NCBI GenBank assembly: GCA_016712665.1
Contig: JADJQP010000008.1
Coordinates: forward strand, 1-64,000
DNA length: 64,000 bases
DNA from: Bacteroidota bacterium
GTDB lineage: Bacteria > Bacteroidota > Bacteroidia > Chitinophagales > Chitinophagaceae
Direction of reading: 5' to 3'
In this document: positions 37,351 through 47,750 of the stretch, one piece after another
Layout: each line of letters begins with the position of its first letter
Position numbering within the stretch: position 1 is the first letter of the stretch
The notes under the pieces: generated by a model
What the model was told of the DNA's origin: nothing
The model's input: only the letters and a program-made list of their open reading frames with translations
The model's database searches: none
Program-made: the position numbers and the translations under genes

Positions 37351-40004
37351 CTAAAATGCAAATTTAATACTACCGAAAATTCCAAACCGACGGTAGTAGG
37401 CGTCATTGGTGGGAGTACGGTAGGGTAGTAGTCGCCAAACAAAATCTACACGAAGAATCTTAAAGATATTTTCTATCCCGGTACCCAACTCTAGGTATGG
37501 GCTTTTTGCCAAGGATTGAAAATAGTAACCTTTGTTAAAATTGAGAAGCTGATTGGCTTCAGACAAATCGCCATAGACTCCTTTGATATTATAAAATGTT
37601 CGCACCTTCATTTTCTTGACATAAGGAATGTACTTGAAAAAAAGGCTCCCTAAAGAGTGTTCGATAATGGCACCTGCATAAAGGTCGCTAATATACTCAT
37701 AGCGATACATCATACTGAATGAGTGGAATTATAATAATTAAATTCATTACCAGGATGTACTTCTAAAATAGGATAGGGCTGGGTCCCAAAAATTTTCCCC
37801 GCAAAAATATTATAGTAAATGGAGCCTGCCCGTTTTAGTTTCAGATTATCTGAAATGGTTAGTCTTAATTTAGTGTACGACGAGTTGCTTCCTAGTACAT
37901 TCTTGAGGCCAACTCCGATATAGGTCTTAATAATAGGGTAACTGGTACCTAAACTGGTTCGGTAGTAGTTCCCTTCAATAAATTCTTCCCTATACGCAAA
38001 CCGGCATTCCAGGCCAATTTCGGTACTGTTGATGGTGGTACTGGGCAGTCCATCGGTTTTGTAAAAAATACCCAAATGCGGTAAGGGGGCATAAGGAGTG
38101 AATTGCTTGTTTTCGAAAGAAAGCATGGTGCTGAATCCATTAAAAAAGCTATTATAGAATTCGATTCTTTTTTTATTGGTAAAGGCAAGTTTCCATGGAA
38201 CATTTGCCTTTCGTCCGATGGTGCTAAAGATATTATCGAGCGATCCCGCATCGTCGTATTGACTTACAGAATTATCGATATCATGTTTGTATTCTGCGTA
38301 AATAAATCTTCAGGGATGTCTTTTTAACAGCCATAGCATACTGGCATTGTATTTTATCCGTTGGTCTAAGGTGCCATAGGCTATATACCCTTTAAGGTAA
38401 ATATTTTTAAATAATTTTGGTGTGGTACCCAATGAAACCCGAAAACGGGGTCCTTCCACTGTATTTTTACTATACAGATTATAAATAGGGCCAATTTCTA
38501 AAGGTCCAACTTCCTTAATACCGGTTCCTAGAAGGTAAAACAAGGTATAATATTTTTTGTAAATCGGCAAGCTCTGAATGGTATCTATCATTTTGTAAAT
38601 AGATTTTTCATTCTTTGTCAATGAATCATGTCGCACCTGATTCCAGTAATCTTCATTCCGATTAAGCGCCTCTTCTTCAATTTCTGTATTGGCTTTGTTT
38701 TTCTTAGTTTCAATGAACTTTTCAATTTCCGCATTATTGACAACAATATTTTTATAAGTAGTAGTCTTTCTCCCTAAAAAACCAGCCACCTTATCTCCAT
38801 GTGGGGGCAAAAAATCAACATAAAATTTATCTTTGGTTAAAAACCATAAGGTGTCTTCGAGACAGGTGAATTCCTGCATCATCGTTACTTTGTTGACCCA
38901 GTTGATATTCTGCTCCTTGGTAACAATCATGTTCATTTTCTGTACGGCAAAATCGGTATCATGTATCCAAAAATCGCCATTAAAGGTATGTTCTCCGGAC
39001 CGTTTGGGCATAAAGGCCACTTGATAACATAATTTATTATGCACCCACTGCGTATCTGTAATTTCATATTTATAAAATGACGCAGCATCGTTGGCAATGG
39101 GGCTAACAAAACCTACGTTAAAAATAGGAATGACATTGTCATAGAAATTAATATTTTGATACATTGAACCCAGCATCTGCGAGACACTTTGATTTTTGTA
39201 ACCCGATATTCGGGAACCTTTTATGACCTCCTTGGTTTTCTTTGGTTTTTTTTGGTAATAATAATCTGATAAGGTTTCAGTGAGAAATAAGGGCAAAAAG
39301 GGTCTGTCTTCACTAGTAGAATCAATATAATTCTGTACAAAACTGAATTTTTTTAGAATAGGGGAAATCTTGAACGATTTCTTGGGGATTTTGTTAATAT
39401 CCATCTCCAGTTTATTGTATACTTCATAGCTGTAATTGTCTGCTTTATCGTAATTGTTTAGGGGCTTGTTTTTGATAACCTTCTTTACGAGGGTAAGTCC
39501 CGGATTTTTATCATATTTAAAAACTACATTTTTTATTTGTACAGAGCCCCTTTCCAATTCAAACTTAAAAACTTGCTTATTTACCTCTTTACTGATTCTA
39601 ATCATTTTCTTTGAATAACCAAGATTGCTGATTACTAATGTGTCTGAGGGTAAATCGGTCAGTACAAATTTAAATTTACCATCAATATCGGCCCGCATAC
39701 CAACTCCGGTATTTTTAAATTGAAGGGTGGCAAATGATAAAGGTTCCGACGTTGTATAGTCGGTAATAAGGCCCTCGAGTAAATAGCCTTTGGGAGTTTT
39801 TTTTATGGGGGGCATGCTGTCCACAGGCAAGCGCATCCCTTCACCGAATGCCGTGTCAACGGGTACTACGATACTTGTGTCTACCGCAATTTGCGAATAT
39901 AATTTTTGGTGGGTGCAGAAACCGAACCAGCAAAATATGGCTAGTATCCGCAACCACGATAGATATTTCGAAAGTATTATGATGGAAACGTTATTAGTTG
40001 TCAT
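37351..40004 (-). CDS. DUF5686/carboxypeptidase-like regulatory domain outer-membrane protein, TGA plus frameshift
   Basis: An outer-membrane protein of ~885 residues. It has an N-terminal hydrophobic signal, a CarboxypepD_reg-like Ig domain at ~75-150 (EGLITDYTTSEPLSFATLQF, DTLVISNLGYSKKMI), then a long DUF5686 region ending in barrel strands. The reading meets TGA at 38310-38312 (LLKRHP, stop, RFIYAEYKHDID), where Trp would fit, and continues in the same frame. One base is missing near 37729-37731, after which MMYRYEYISDLYAGAII leads to the C-terminal strand GIFGSIKFAF. It begins 8 bases after the large barrel gene upstream, so the two form an operon. Confidence 0.8.
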
Positions 40005-40012
40005 TGCAGTTA

Positions 40013-43000
40013 TTAGAAGTCGGTAGCAAGCGAAACATGCAAAATTGGTTTTTTACCTCCATCTATATTCCATGCCAAATCGGTTCGAATAAAATAGCCT
40101 AAAAATTTAGTCCTCAGTCCAAGCCCATACCCCCAACCAAAATTGTTTTTACCATTATCAATAAAGACGATAACAGGTGAGTTGTTGCTGCTAACAATAT
40201 TACTGGATTGAATATTTTCTGCATCCGGTAGTAAACCTCTCCATGATGAACCAATATCAGTGAAGGCAACCAATTGTAAATTGCGTAAAAAACCTGATTT
40301 TACGGGCCTTTTAAAAAGTGTATTCCATATCGGGAATCTGATTTCTTCATTGACCACCATATAACTGTTTCCATTTCGAAAGCCTTGGCGATATCCGCGC
40401 ATATTGGTGGTTAAGCTCTGAAATGCATAATTTTGGGTATAATCAATCGCGGTATTTTCGTCCTGTTTGGGATTGAGGTCATTGTCCACACCACCTAATA
40501 GGTATAATACCTTGGCGTTGCCTCCGCTAAATGCGCCTGCTATTCGAGAAGCTAAAATCAGATTTTTATATAGGGTTAAATAGTTTCGGGCATCATATCC
40601 GAAGTTGTAAAAGCCTTTAGATTTTTCATTAAATTTATACTGATATTCTGCGTAAAATTTCGCACGACTCCCTTTCCATATATTCAAAATAGGTGACACT
40701 GTATTATCATATACGTATTCAGCTCTACTAACAACCCAAAATTGTTTTTCGTCTGGTACGCCTATACTGTATTTGTCTTTCGCTTGAATCCGTATTCTAT
40801 CATAACGAATCCCTAGTTGCATTCGGATGCTTTTCAACATATCTAAAGGATAGTTGATATCACCCTGTAAATAATCTAACCCCACACGACCACTGACAGG
40901 GTAAGGGGAATAATAGGGGGGGAGGTTGTTTCGCAAATCGTACTGATTGGTAATGGCATGATGGTAGTATAGCATTCCCCAGTCTGTCCGTTTTCTAAAA
41001 TTATTAAATTGAAAAAAATAATCCAACCCAGTAAAATCAACCCCTAATCTGGCGCCGGCTCTGATTTTGTAATCTTCCATGAGGTCTGTTAAAGTGGAGG
41101 TTATAAAGCCGGAAATAGGAGGATTTTGATAAACGCCCCCTGAGAAATCAAATGGCTGATATCTAGTAAAAAGTAGGGTATTATCTAAACTGGATTGCAA
41201 AAAGTCTAGATAAAAGGAGGGCTGATAATTTTTTGGTTTAATGATGGATTGGGCCACATCAAATAACTGATATCCTTTAGAGAATGTAGCATTGGATAGA
41301 AATACCTTATCTAATTGAGACACAGAGGAGGTGTCGTCATCATAGGGAGTTCGATAGCTGATGAACGCGTCTTGTTTCTTTTCACTAGCTGTTTTTGTTT
41401 TCGTAGCGGCAGCCTCAAATTCAGGTGAGGCAATATATTTCTCCTGTGCCACTTTACTATTTTCAAAAGGGGTACGTTGTACTACCAATTCCGTTCCTTC
41501 TCTGTATACATCTACAACTGTAGACGATTGGTGAATATATTCTTGCTTTACCAAGGTTTTTTCCAAAGGTAAAAAAGACCTAACGCTAAAGGTATCCGGC
41601 AATGTCTGTCTTTTTTCAATATGAACAATTTGTCGAATCTGTTTGCCGTCCTCCTCGGTTAGGTAGGCATATTCATCGAGGCCCCACTGCATTGGATATT
41701 TGATTTCTGTACTGGTTTCACTCAGTTTAACCAAGTTGGTACCTCTGGATGGATCGTAGAGATACAGATTGAATTGTGCATTAAATCGATCGCTCTTTGC
41801 ATCTTCACCAATATAGTTTGAGGTTCTATTGGAGAGGAACAGCACACCGGTAAATACACCATTTTGTACAAAGATGGGTTGTTTATCGTCAAACAAATCA
41901 TTAGTAATGGGCTCAAATCGATTATTGCGGATGGTTAATCGATACAAATCACTTTGACCTTTTTTGATGGCGGTTACAGCCAAACTATTTTCATCGCTCA
42001 TAAAACACATACCGGTTATTCGGTCAATTTTATTACCACTGATAACCCTATTTTCCATCTTTGATTTTCCGGCAGTGAAAATTCGAATATTAATCAGGTT
42101 TTTCTTCTGGTAGAGAATCGCTAATTTTCTGCCACTGGGGCTCCACGACAGCAATGGATAATCTGGATCAGCTAACTCAATGCTTGCCCTAATGCCACCA
42201 GCAATAATTTCACTCGTTTTTCCATATTTCAGATCTCGCACAAACACTTTAAACTGCCCTTCCGATTTTTCTACGTATGCAAGATCCCGCCCAACGGGCG
42301 ATACAGCCATTTGACTATAAATGGCATCCGACTTTGTTTTAATTTTAGCCAGAATAGCGGTGTTTTCAATTTGTATGGCGGGGGCTACCTTAGCACAATC
42401 CGTTTTTGTGTAAAAATTTTGCCAATCTGCGATGATTTCGGTGTATGGTTTTCTGATAACCATTTCAAGCGCATTGTTGACACTTTTTCGATAACGGGTC
42501 AAATAGAGCAAATTTGAAATGTAATTTTCACCATATACCGTGGCGATGAAATTCCAAAAAGAATGTCCGACTAAACTGGGTTTACTTAGTGCCGCGTCCG
42601 TAATTTTATTTTTGGCTGCCAAATTGATCAAATATTGCAATTCTGCGGTTTTTTCAGCGCTCCAGTCATCGGCAATATACGTCACATATCCAAGAGTATA
42701 CCACTCCGGTAAATTCATTTTGACAGCGTTTTTAACCACATCTTTGATATTATCTCCGAAAAGCATATTGTCTTTAATAACTGCAGCAATACCTTTGGTG
42801 ATTTGTTTCTTGAGTTGGTTATGGTCACCGTTAAAATAGACCGGAATATTATCTCCTATTACATCAATTTTACCGCCATTAGCCAAATTCAGCGCGTCAT
42901 TTTTTCGACCGATATTGGTTTGTTTATATTCACCAAATGAATTATAGATAATGATATTCAGTTTTTTGTGAAGTCTACCGCCCATCATGTACACAATATG

Positions 43001-43219
43001 CGAAAGTTCCTGTTCGGCTACATTAAGTGCATAAACGGCATGCGCATTGCCCTTGTCGAAATAAAAGGTTCTAAAGTGGGTACTATCATAATACTTCCAT
43101 GCAAACGTGCGGTATTGCACTCGATTTTGGCCAAAAGGTTCCCAGGAAGCCTGTGAAAATAATTTTGACGCCGGCAAAATCAAGAGAAACAGTGAAATAA
43201 AAAAATACTTCTTAGTCAT
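40013..43219 (-). CDS. Large exported protein: peptidase-MA-like domain, TolB-like propeller and C-terminal barrel
   Basis: A 1,068-residue protein starting MTKKYFFISLFLLILPASKL (signal peptide). Residues ~30-280 resemble gluzincin/peptidase-MA-like domains (VAEQELSHIVYMMGGRL, LPEWYTLGYVTYIADDWS), but the H-E-x-x-H zinc motif is absent, so catalysis is unlikely. Residues ~290-560 contain PD40/TolB-like propeller repeats (DLAYVEKSEGQFKVFVRDLK, PLLSWSPSGRKLAILYQ). Residues ~650-1,068 look like an outer-membrane barrel ending FIRTDLAWNIDGGKK...ATDF, in the style of surface-antigen/BamA-type barrels. Function unknown. It is paired with the DUF5686 barrel gene 8 bases downstream. Confidence 0.7.
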   Translation of the reverse strand: MTKKYFFISLFLLILPASKLFSQASWEPFGQNRVQYRTFAWKYYDSTHFRTFYFDKGNAHAVYALNVAEQELSHIVYMMGGRLHKKLNIIIYNSFGEYKQTNIGRKNDALNLANGGKIDVIGDNIPVYFNGDHNQLKKQITKGIAAVIKDNMLFGDNIKDVVKNAVKMNLPEWYTLGYVTYIADDWSAEKTAELQYLINLAAKNKITDAALSKPSLVGHSFWNFIATVYGENYISNLLYLTRYRKSVNNALEMVIRKPYTEIIADWQNFYTKTDCAKVAPAIQIENTAILAKIKTKSDAIYSQMAVSPVGRDLAYVEKSEGQFKVFVRDLKYGKTSEIIAGGIRASIELADPDYPLLSWSPSGRKLAILYQKKNLINIRIFTAGKSKMENRVISGNKIDRITGMCFMSDENSLAVTAIKKGQSDLYRLTIRNNRFEPITNDLFDDKQPIFVQNGVFTGVLFLSNRTSNYIGEDAKSDRFNAQFNLYLYDPSRGTNLVKLSETSTEIKYPMQWGLDEYAYLTEEDGKQIRQIVHIEKRQTLPDTFSVRSFLPLEKTLVKQEYIHQSSTVVDVYREGTELVVQRTPFENSKVAQEKYIASPEFEAAATKTKTASEKKQDAFISYRTPYDDDTSSVSQLDKVFLSNATFSKGYQLFDVAQSIIKPKNYQPSFYLDFLQSSLDNTLLFTRYQPFDFSGGVYQNPPISGFITSTLTDLMEDYKIRAGARLGVDFTGLDYFFQFNNFRKRTDWGMLYYHHAITNQYDLRNNLPPYYSPYPVSGRVGLDYLQGDINYPLDMLKSIRMQLGIRYDRIRIQAKDKYSIGVPDEKQFWVVSRAEYVYDNTVSPILNIWKGSRAKFYAEYQYKFNEKSKGFYNFGYDARNYLTLYKNLILASRIAGAFSGGNAKVLYLLGGVDNDLNPKQDENTAIDYTQNYAFQSLTTNMRGYRQGFRNGNSYMVVNEEIRFPIWNTLFKRPVKSGFLRNLQLVAFTDIGSSWRGLLPDAENIQSSNIVSSNNSPVIVFIDNGKNNFGWGYGLGLRTKFLGYFIRTDLAWNIDGGKKPILHVSLATDF

Positions 43220-43425
43220 CAAAGCTCGGTCAGTTAATAATAAAAATAAAGGTACAAAGAATACAGCAATAATTCAGACTTGGAACCTCATAAATTCTTT
43301 TGACATGCATTGCCCATATTGGTTTAACGAAATTAAAAATAAGAAATTGTCGATACACCTGGCCTAGCGGGTATCTGTCATTTGGGTAGCTTGCAATCAG
43401 CAAGAAGTTGGGGAAAGCGTTTGAT

Positions 43426-43943
43426 TTACCAATTCACAAATGCTTTGTTGAAAATATCATCTGCCAACTGATCCGAAATGGTTGCTATCAGCGCATTTTC
43501 AACATTTTGAATATTCTGATCGGCATTGAAATCGGCAAAGCGACTAAATGACTGGCTGAAATTATTTTTTCATTTTTTCGATTGATAAATTGAATAGAAA
43601 CGGTAATGGTCAACCGATTTTTAGCACTGATATCGGTGCCGGTAATGGAGGCCACTGTTACACTATAATCTGTGATTTCGCCTTGTACATCATAGTCTGT
43701 ATTGTCTGAATTGATTTGAGAAAGCGAGGTTTGTGATAAAATTCTCTGTCTCAATTTTTCAGTAAAACTGGCAGCTAAAGAAGGAACAATATTTCGCGCT
43801 TTATTTTCAATGAAATGCACATTGATGGTTTTACCTTCAATAGCTGCTCCGGTAAAGCTATACACATTGCATGATTGGGTGTATCCACTCAAGATGAGAA
43901 GGCAGGAGGCTGCCAAAAGTGATAATTTATTCCTCAATATCAT
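43426..43943 (-). CDS. lptE: LptE-family LPS assembly lipoprotein, frameshift near C-terminus
   Basis: About 172 residues. It starts MILRNKLSLLAASCLLILSG (export signal), with SFTGAAIEGKTINVHFIENKA and VQGEITDYSVTVASITGTDI typical of Bacteroidota LptE. This protein plugs the LptD barrel that inserts LPS in the outer membrane. The frame breaks in the T run 43565-43570: six A on the coding strand should be seven, giving NRKNEKNNFSQSFSRFADFN and an end KAFVNW at 43426. It overlaps the upstream activator gene by 17 bases, a gene order seen in other Bacteroidota. Confidence 0.8.
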
Positions 43944-45180
43944 ATTCCTTAATTTTACGATAGAGCGTTCGTTCTGAAATGCCCAATTCTGAGGCGGCAT
44001 CCCTTCGTCTGCTTCTGTGTTTCTTTAGCGCCCTTACTATAAAATCTTTTTCGTTTTCTGCAAGATTGAGCGATTCTTCTATAGAATGAATATCATGCAT
44101 TTTTTGAGAATCGGCATTGGTTAAAATAATGGGTTGTTGGCTTGAATTCATAGCCTTTTGCATATCATTGGTATAGGGCATTAAGTGGGTATCACTTGAT
44201 GGCACAGAATCACCTTGGTAACTGCTTGCCAGAAGGGGATTTTTTACAATTTCAAAAAACATTTTCTTGAGCTCATTTACGTCCTTTTTCATATCAAAAA
44301 AGAGTTTGTAGAGAATCTCTCTTTCATTGGCGAAATCGTTGTTGGCATTAATGGGTTGAGAGCTTAGCATCGGCATCATTTCATTACTGTGTATGGGGAG
44401 AAACATTTTGAATTCTTCCTCATTGATTTCCCGATTTTGCGAAAGAACGGAAATCTGTTCTGCGATATTTTTCAATTCGCGAATATTACCAGGCCATCTA
44501 TAGTTTATTAATAAATTTTTGGCATCGGGTGTCAATTGTATGGGACTGGTTTTGTACTTGCTGGCGAAATCTACGCAGAATTTTCGAAATAGGGTGGAGA
44601 TATCAGCCTTTCTTTCTCGTAGAGCGGCCACTCTAATAGGGACCGTACTTAAACGATAATATAGATCCTCTCTAAATCTACCTGCATTTACTAAATTTAG
44701 TAAGTCCTTATTGGTGGCGGCTATCACTCGAACATCTGTTTTTTGGACTTTAGACGAACCTACTCTAATGTACTCGCCTGTTTCCAGCACACGTAGTAAC
44801 CTTGCCTGAGTGCCTAAGGGAAGTTCGCCAATTTCATCTAAAAATAAGGTGCCACTATTCACGGTTTCAAAATAGCCTTTTCTACTTTCGGTGGCACTTG
44901 TAAACGATCCCTTTTCATGACCAAAAAGTTCACTATCTATGGTTCCTTCAGGAATGGCACCGCAGTTTATCGCTATAAAACTATTGTGCTTTCGAGCACT
45001 TTGTGCATGAATAATTTGCGAAAAAACTTCCTTCCCAACGCCACTCTCACCTTGAATCAAAACGGTTAAATCGGTATTGGCAACTTGGGCGGCTACACTG
45101 AGTGCATAATTGAGGGAGGGGTCATTTCCAATGATACTGAATCTATTTTTGAGCGACTGTAATTCGTGATCTGAAAGCAT
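43927..45180 (-). CDS. Sigma-54-type transcriptional activator without receiver domain
   Basis: A 417-residue regulator: almost no N-terminal sensory domain (~20 residues), a bEBP-type AAA+ domain (Walker A GESGVGKEVF at ~42, Walker B TLFLDEIGELPLG at ~113, VRVIAATNKDL, YRWPGNIRELKNI near 230), a ~140-residue linker, and a Fis-type helix-turn-helix (RRRDAASELGISERTLYRKI). The loop that contacts sigma-54 reads GSFTSA instead of GAFTGA. It overlaps lptE and may control envelope genes. Lack of a receiver means phosphorylation is not its input. Confidence 0.88.
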   Translation of the reverse strand: MLSDHELQSLKNRFSIIGNDPSLNYALSVAAQVANTDLTVLIQGESGVGKEVFSQIIHAQSARKHNSFIAINCGAIPEGTIDSELFGHEKGSFTSATESRKGYFETVNSGTLFLDEIGELPLGTQARLLRVLETGEYIRVGSSKVQKTDVRVIAATNKDLLNLVNAGRFREDLYYRLSTVPIRVAALRERKADISTLFRKFCVDFASKYKTSPIQLTPDAKNLLINYRWPGNIRELKNIAEQISVLSQNREINEEEFKMFLPIHSNEMMPMLSSQPINANNDFANEREILYKLFFDMKKDVNELKKMFFEIVKNPLLASSYQGDSVPSSDTHLMPYTNDMQKAMNSSQQPIILTNADSQKMHDIHSIEESLNLAENEKDFIVRALKKHRSRRRDAASELGISERTLYRKIKEYDIEE

Positions 45181-45199
45181 AATTGTAAAAAATGAGTGA

Positions 45200-45207
45200 C
45201 AAAGTTA
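45200..45207 (-). promoter_or_regulatory. -7 box (TAACTTTG) for the activator-lptE operon
   Basis: On the minus strand TAACTTTG matches TAnnTTTG, 20 bases before the ATG at 45180. It lies in a 108-base gap after the methyltransferase gene, so the regulator-lptE unit has its own promoter. Confidence 0.45.
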
Positions 45208-45288
45208 CAGCTAAACTTGCATTTTTGGCATGAATATATGTTATAAAAGTCCAAAAGAATTGGCTCCTATAAAGGGGGGCCTTATTTT

Positions 45289-46074
45289 TCAAAGCTTCAA
45301 TAAGATACACCATCGGTATTTTTTTTGGTCTAGGTGTTTCACCCGGTACTTTTTAGGAGCTATTTCATGCAACTCCTGAAAGCAATGGTAAGGTGAATAA
45401 TCAAATTCCTCAATTGAAAGAAGGTTAAGCCCATTTTTAAGAAGACTATTGAGTATAGAACTCAAGGAATGATTCCATGAAATGGTTTCATTGCTGATCG
45501 GGGCATTGGTATCTGCATAGGTGCCCGTTTCTTGTTCCACTATTGCCTCCATATTAAAATAGGAATATTGGATACGTTGAAACTGGGTATCAAACATCCA
45601 CAAAACGGGGTGGAAATCTGCCATAATAAAGCGAGCTCCGGGTTTCAGAAAATGCGAGATAACTTGGCCCCATTGATTGATATCCGGTAGCCAGCCAACG
45701 GTTCCGTAACTTGTAAAAATCATATCAAATGGTTCATGAAGGACTTCGGGTAAACGGTACACATCACTGCAAATAAAGGTGGCATCGCTATTGCATTGCC
45801 GTGCCAAATCGTTTGCCAATGCAATGGCCTTTTCTGAAAAATCGACACCGGTTACTTGAGCGCCCATTCTGGAAAGAGCAATACTATCTTGTCCAAAATG
45901 ACATTGGAGGTGTAAAATACGCAGTCCGCTCACATCGCCTAAAATAGACAACTCAATGTCGTTAAGTGAGGTTTTACCGGCAATAAAAGCGGCGACATCG
46001 TAAAATTTAGAATCATAATGATGGATTGCTTTTTGATTCCAAGCATTTTTATTTTTTTCTAGGTAATTGTCCAT
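45289..46074 (-). CDS. Class I SAM-dependent methyltransferase
   Basis: A 261-residue enzyme with the class I motifs: LRILHLQCHFGQDSIALSRM (motif I, near residue 52, with HLQCHFGQD in place of the usual glycine-rich loop, as in a known Bacteroidota subgroup), GAQVTGVDFSEKAIALA (acidic motif II) and FDMIFTSYGTVGWLPDI (motif IV). The C-terminal part is rich in aromatic residues. The substrate is unknown. It follows the GH3-family gene by 36 bases in the same direction, suggesting a two-gene unit. Confidence 0.85.
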   Translation of the reverse strand: MDNYLEKNKNAWNQKAIHHYDSKFYDVAAFIAGKTSLNDIELSILGDVSGLRILHLQCHFGQDSIALSRMGAQVTGVDFSEKAIALANDLARQCNSDATFICSDVYRLPEVLHEPFDMIFTSYGTVGWLPDINQWGQVISHFLKPGARFIMADFHPVLWMFDTQFQRIQYSYFNMEAIVEQETGTYADTNAPISNETISWNHSLSSILNSLLKNGLNLLSIEEFDYSPYHCFQELHEIAPKKYRVKHLDQKKYRWCILLKL

Positions 46075-46110
46075 TTGGGTGCTCTTTCTTTTGTTGCCGG
46101 AAACTACCAG

Positions 46111-47652
46111 CTATTGAATCGGTAAACCGCTCTCGGCTAGAAACGTTTCCCACTTGGCAAGATTACCATTTTTTAATACGCGTGGAAATTTATTCATGGC
46201 TCCAAATTTTCCGGTTTTATGCATAAACTCCAAAAAGGTATTACCAGGTAGTATCTCAATAAAAAGATAGGGGAGAGCTGCCACTCGTTCTACTGCATAA
46301 TCGTCATTGGTTTTGCACAATACAGCGTCTATTTTTTCAAGAATTAATTGTTTATCGACCGTTTCATCACAACCTATATACCATCTATAGGCAAATTTTC
46401 CTTCATGTACAAAACCTGCCACGGCAAATTCTGTAATATGAATGGATAAGGATTTTTGGACTTCGTCAATGGCCTTGTTCATATTGTCGATGCTTAGATG
46501 CTCTCCGCACAAACTCAAAAATTGTTTGGTTCGACCCACAATAATGATTTCGGAATTTTTTACAGAGGTGAATTTTACAACATCACCAATGATATAACGC
46601 CAGGCACCGGCGCAGGTCGAAAGCACCACTGCATATTCTTTGTTTTCAATTACCTCGTGCACCATGTACGCAGAAGCATTTGGAAGAATTTCACCGTCCT
46701 CGTCAAAGTTCTCCTCATTGAACGGAACAAATTCGTAAAAAATACTATTGTTTAAAATTAATTTGATTCCTTTTGTATTGGGCCGAGCCTGAAACCCAAA
46801 AGATCCTTCAGAGGCCATATACGTTTCAATATAGGTAATGGGTCGGCCTAATAAATATTTAAAATTTTCCTGATAGGGCTCAAAGGACACGCCACCGTGA
46901 ATATACAGTGATAAGTTTGGCCAAATATCATGAATATTATTTACTTTGTGATAAGCAATAATTTCTTCAAATACAATTTGAACCCATGCCGGAACACCGC
47001 AAACAATGCCAACATTCCATGTGGGAGCTTTTCTGACAATAAGTTTGATACGGTCTTCCCAACGGGGTCGCTTAGAAATACTTTGACCTGGTTTGTAGAA
47101 CAAAAAGGATAGCCATCTGGGCATTTTTTTGGCACTGATACCACTCATATCACCCTCATAGTAGTCACCCTTTTCAAAAAGTGAAGTAGTGCCACCTAAC
47201 ATCAAAATCCCCTTGTCGAAAACACCCGAAGGCAATTTGAAATTTTGCATTGAAAAAAACTGTTTCATTCCCGCTTTTTTCACCGATTTAATCATATCAT
47301 CTGTTACAGGAATATGCTTACTCGAACTTTCGGAGGTTCCGGAGCTTAATGCAAAATATTTAACCTTTCCGGGCCAACAAATATTTTCCTCACCCTGTTG
47401 GCAAAATTTCCACCATTGCGAATACATTTGATTGTAATTGTGAAAAGGAACCGTATTTTTAAAAACTTCATAATTCTTATCCGTCTCGCTAATGCTCGCA
47501 AACCGATAATGTTTGCCAAATTGTGTATTACGGGCTTTTCGCAAGAGTCTTTTCAAAACTTGCAATTGATAACTTCTAGCTGTGCCGGTGACAATCGTAA
47601 AATTTTGTCGAATACGTAGTGACCGGTTAATAAGGTGTCCCAGTAGAGCCAA
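46111..47652 (-). CDS. GH3-family acyl-adenylating/conjugating enzyme
   Basis: A 513-residue member of the ANL-like GH3 family, named from plant auxin-conjugating enzymes. Landmarks are FALSSGTSESSSKHIPVTDDM (the ATP/phosphate-binding S-S-G-T-S/T motif near residue 105), YMASEGSFGFQ near 280, YRLGDVV-like WRYIIGDVVKFTS near 355, and ILPGNTFLEFMHKTGKFGAM near the C-terminus. Plant members adenylate a carboxylic acid and join it to an amino acid; bacterial substrates are mostly unknown. The reading starts with TTG at 47652 with no ATG close upstream. It is followed by a methyltransferase gene. Confidence 0.85.
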   Translation of the reverse strand: MALLGHLINRSLRIRQNFTIVTGTARSYQLQVLKRLLRKARNTQFGKHYRFASISETDKNYEVFKNTVPFHNYNQMYSQWWKFCQQGEENICWPGKVKYFALSSGTSESSSKHIPVTDDMIKSVKKAGMKQFFSMQNFKLPSGVFDKGILMLGGTTSLFEKGDYYEGDMSGISAKKMPRWLSFLFYKPGQSISKRPRWEDRIKLIVRKAPTWNVGIVCGVPAWVQIVFEEIIAYHKVNNIHDIWPNLSLYIHGGVSFEPYQENFKYLLGRPITYIETYMASEGSFGFQARPNTKGIKLILNNSIFYEFVPFNEENFDEDGEILPNASAYMVHEVIENKEYAVVLSTCAGAWRYIIGDVVKFTSVKNSEIIIVGRTKQFLSLCGEHLSIDNMNKAIDEVQKSLSIHITEFAVAGFVHEGKFAYRWYIGCDETVDKQLILEKIDAVLCKTNDDYAVERVAALPYLFIEILPGNTFLEFMHKTGKFGAMNKFPRVLKNGNLAKWETFLAESGLPIQ

Positions 47653-47750
47653 GGTTGTTAATTTTGATGTATGAGATGCAAAGAAACAATTTTTATTTAA
47701 ACAAATGGAGCCATTGAAATGGGGCGCAATTTTTTTTCGGTACCGAATGT

